Below are positions 5,346 through 6,602 of a stretch of DNA of 6,602 bases, piece after piece. Positions within the stretch are counted from its first letter, which is position 1. The number at the start of each line of letters is the position of its first letter. The position numbers and the translations under genes were made by a program. The DNA comes from DATGMB01 sp035293845. GTDB taxonomy: Bacteria; Acidobacteriota; Terriglobia; Bryobacterales; Bryobacteraceae. The DNA is taken from NCBI GenBank assembly GCA_035293845.1, contig DATGMB010000045.1, forward strand, positions 1 to 6,602, written 5' to 3'. Under the pieces are notes generated by a model that was given only the letters and a program-made list of their open reading frames with translations, did not search any database and was not told the DNA's origin.

Positions 5346-6284
5346 TCAGGCTGTGTTGCGGCGGGCGCGGTTGCGGCGCAGAAACGGCAGCAGAACCAGG
5401 GCGCCGCCCAGCCCGAATGCGGCCGACGGTTCCGGCGCGCCGGTGGCGGGCATGATGATCCCCATGCCGGCATTCTGCGCCAGTGGAATTCCCGAGTCGT
5501 AAAGCGCCGACGCCGAGGGGCTGCCATTCAAGTTGATCTGCTCGAGTTCGCCGGTGAACGTCGACGGATTCGTGTAGATGGCATAGAGCATTCCGCTGCC
5601 CGCATCGGCGATGCCGCCGAGGTGCGTGCCCGCCTGGGAACTGTCCAGACTGTTCAGGTTGGCGACCACCGTCACGGCGCCGGTAAGACCGAAACTGACC
5701 AGAAGATCGCCGTTCTGAGCGCCGGAAGCTCCGGCAATGATGCCGTAGAACTCGTCCAGACTGGAGTCCCAGGCGAGGCCGGCGTACGTGCCGTTGAAAG
5801 TATCGAGGGACGCCACCTGGGTGGCGGTTCCCGATTGAATCTGGTAGAGGCCCTCGGAACTAAGGCCGGCGCCGATTGCATAGAACGTGCCGCCGATCTC
5901 CGCCAGTCCGTTCTGAAAGACGATCCCCGCTGCGCCCCCCGTGTTATTGAACGCGGAGCTGACCGCGGCCAGGCCTTGCCCGTTGGTTTGCATCGAGTAG
6001 AGCGTGGCCACGCCGTTGCTGTCGTTTCCGATGGCGTATAGGAGGTTGCTATAGCTCACCAGCCCGCCGTTAAATCCGATGCTGCCGTCACCTACTGGCG
6101 TGAGAACGGCGGCGACCGATGCCGCCGAGGCCGGGTCCATGAAGTTGAGACTGTCCGGGGCGCCGTTTGCATTGAGCGACGTGAAATCGCCGCCGAACGT
6201 ATAGATCTGCACCGCGCTCGCCGACGCCGTACCGCAACAACTCCCGAGGGCCAACGCCAGACAGACCGATCGTACGCACTTCAT
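5346..6284 (-). CDS. PEP-CTERM surface protein with propeller-like repeats
   Basis: A 312-residue exported protein. The N-terminus is a signal peptide (MKCVRSVCLALALGSCCGTASASA). The C-terminus is a full PEP-CTERM sorting signal: PEP at 284-286, a hydrophobic helix at about 288-302, and an Arg-rich tail RRNRARR (303-309). Such proteins are cut and handed to the surface by an exosortase (EpsH family), usually in exopolysaccharide-making bacteria; no exosortase is in this window. Between them lie aromatic repeats at uneven 44-54 residue spacing (LLYAIGNDSNG at 81, TFYAIGAG at 133, EFYGIIAG at 178, MLYAIYTNP at 232), each followed by a strand ending in V/L, like blades of a beta-propeller. GGAGG lies 4 bases before the ATG. 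The gene is divergent from lpxD. Substrate or partner is unknown. Confidence 0.9.
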   Translation of the reverse strand: MKCVRSVCLALALGSCCGTASASAVQIYTFGGDFTSLNANGAPDSLNFMDPASAASVAAVLTPVGDGSIGFNGGLVSYSNLLYAIGNDSNGVATLYSMQTNGQGLAAVSSAFNNTGGAAGIVFQNGLAEIGGTFYAIGAGLSSEGLYQIQSGTATQVASLDTFNGTYAGLAWDSSLDEFYGIIAGASGAQNGDLLVSFGLTGAVTVVANLNSLDSSQAGTHLGGIADAGSGMLYAIYTNPSTFTGELEQINLNGSPSASALYDSGIPLAQNAGMGIIMPATGAPEPSAAFGLGGALVLLPFLRRNRARRNTA

Positions 6285-6288
6285 ATCG

Positions 6289-6320
6289 CCTCCGTGAAGG
6301 TTATGTTCGCCCGGATAGTA
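6289..6320 (-). promoter_or_regulatory. Ribosome binding site and -10-like box of the PEP-CTERM gene
   Basis: On the minus strand TACTAT (6320-6315) is a -10-like box whose transcript would start about 24 bases before the ATG. GGAGG (6293-6289) follows, 4 bases before the ATG at 6284. No clear -35 is visible. The divergent intergenic region 6285-6429 also carries the lpxD start signal. Confidence 0.45.
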
Positions 6321-6417
6321 CTGGCGGGAAAGCTCTCTTTGGTGATTGGTCAGTTGTCCTACCGGAAAGCGGATGCAAGGTGTAAGCGCTCCGTTCTAGC
6401 GGGATCCGTGCGCGCGC

Positions 6418-6429
6418 TACCATCGTCCT
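6418..6429 (+). promoter_or_regulatory. -10-like TACCAT box, leaderless start of lpxD
   Basis: TACCAT (6418-6423) is followed by 6 bases (CGTCCT) and the lpxD ATG, with no Shine-Dalgarno. It matches the block before the gene at 346 in 14 of 15 bases (TACCATnGTCCTATG), so the two genes may share the same start signal. Confidence 0.55.
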
Positions 6430-6602
6430 ATGCGCGTGCGAGAACTTGCCGAATGGCTGGGCGCCACTTTCGAGGGCGATGGCGAAAAGGAGCTCACCGG
6501 CGTCGCTCCGCTCGAAAGCGCGGGAGGCTCCGAGCTCGCCTTCGTCGGCAGCCGCAAGGCGGCCGAACAGGCCGAAGGCTCCGCTGCCGGCTGCCTTCTC
6601 GT
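6430..6602 (+). CDS. lpxD: UDP-3-O-acylglucosamine N-acyltransferase, 5' part
   Basis: The first 57 codons of a gene cut by the window edge. The translation (MRVRELAEWLGATFEGDGE, then LTGVAPLESAGGSELAFVGS, then an AAGCLLV strand) matches the N-terminal uridine-binding domain of LpxD: the LAxxLGaxxeGD start, the GVAPLExA turn and the strand that usually reads FvxxxkY. LpxD adds the second 3-hydroxyacyl chain to UDP-glucosamine in the cytoplasm, an early lipid A step. The hexapeptide-repeat domain and catalytic His lie outside the window, so the assignment rests on the N-terminus only. It implies an outer membrane with lipid A. A second lpxD-like paralogue would look the same here. The start at 6430 is supported by the family N-terminus and the TACCAT box 6 bases upstream. 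Confidence 0.85.
   Translation, partial: MRVRELAEWLGATFEGDGEKELTGVAPLESAGGSELAFVGSRKAAEQAEGSAAGCLL

Noticed and set aside
5184..6041. 285-codon plus-strand ORF
   Set aside because: It is antisense to the PEP-CTERM gene; the minus-strand frame has a signal peptide, sorting signal and ribosome binding site, while this one is Arg/Gly-rich and has no upstream signals.
1..6602. CRISPR array, tRNA, rRNA, insertion sequence or defence system
   Set aside because: I saw no regularly spaced direct repeats, cloverleaf sequence, transposase or defence-type motifs on either strand.

Overview
The window looks like a stretch of an Acidobacteriota chromosome, most likely from the Solibacter/Bryobacter group. 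This is inferred from gene content, not from a search. Supporting content is a Tat-exported Gfo/Idh/MocA oxidoreductase, a DUF1080 (3-keto-disaccharide hydrolase) protein, several lineage-type secreted proteins, a PEP-CTERM protein and lpxD, which points to a lipid A-bearing cell envelope. Most of the window is GC-rich (around 62-65% in the lines I counted). The first ~240 bases are clearly poorer (about 49% by hand count) and hold no gene I can name.

Layout: (1) 1-345, low-GC sequence, then a 15-bp perfect inverted repeat. (2) 346-645 (+), a small CPCC/coiled-coil protein, meeting tail-to-tail with a minus-strand run read from high to low coordinate: exported rhodanese-like protein (1954-1547), exported DUF1080 protein (1541-903) and a small membrane protein (893-642). 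(3) 2160-2873 (+), a conserved secreted protein behind a good sigma70-type promoter, convergent with (4) a Tat-exported Gfo/Idh/MocA oxidoreductase (4280-2892, minus). (5) a 311-base gap with overlapping divergent -10-like boxes and one doubtful plus-strand ORF. (6) two minus-strand surface proteins: a Cys-containing secreted protein (5185-4592) and a PEP-CTERM protein with propeller-like repeats (6284-5346). (7) divergent from these, the 5' end of lpxD (6430 to the window edge).

The theme is the cell envelope and exported enzymes. The DUF1080 and Gfo/Idh/MocA families are both linked to oxidative (3-keto) sugar metabolism and may act on the same extracytoplasmic substrates, though here they are not in one operon.

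The most striking pattern is regulatory. The nine supported starts split into two classes. Five have no Shine-Dalgarno but carry a TAnnnT box exactly 6-7 bases before ATG, as expected for leaderless mRNAs. Four have GGAG-type ribosome binding sites. Two of the leaderless -10 boxes are built into the 3' end, including the stop codon, of the gene upstream. I found no CRISPR array, tRNA, rRNA, transposon or recognisable defence system.
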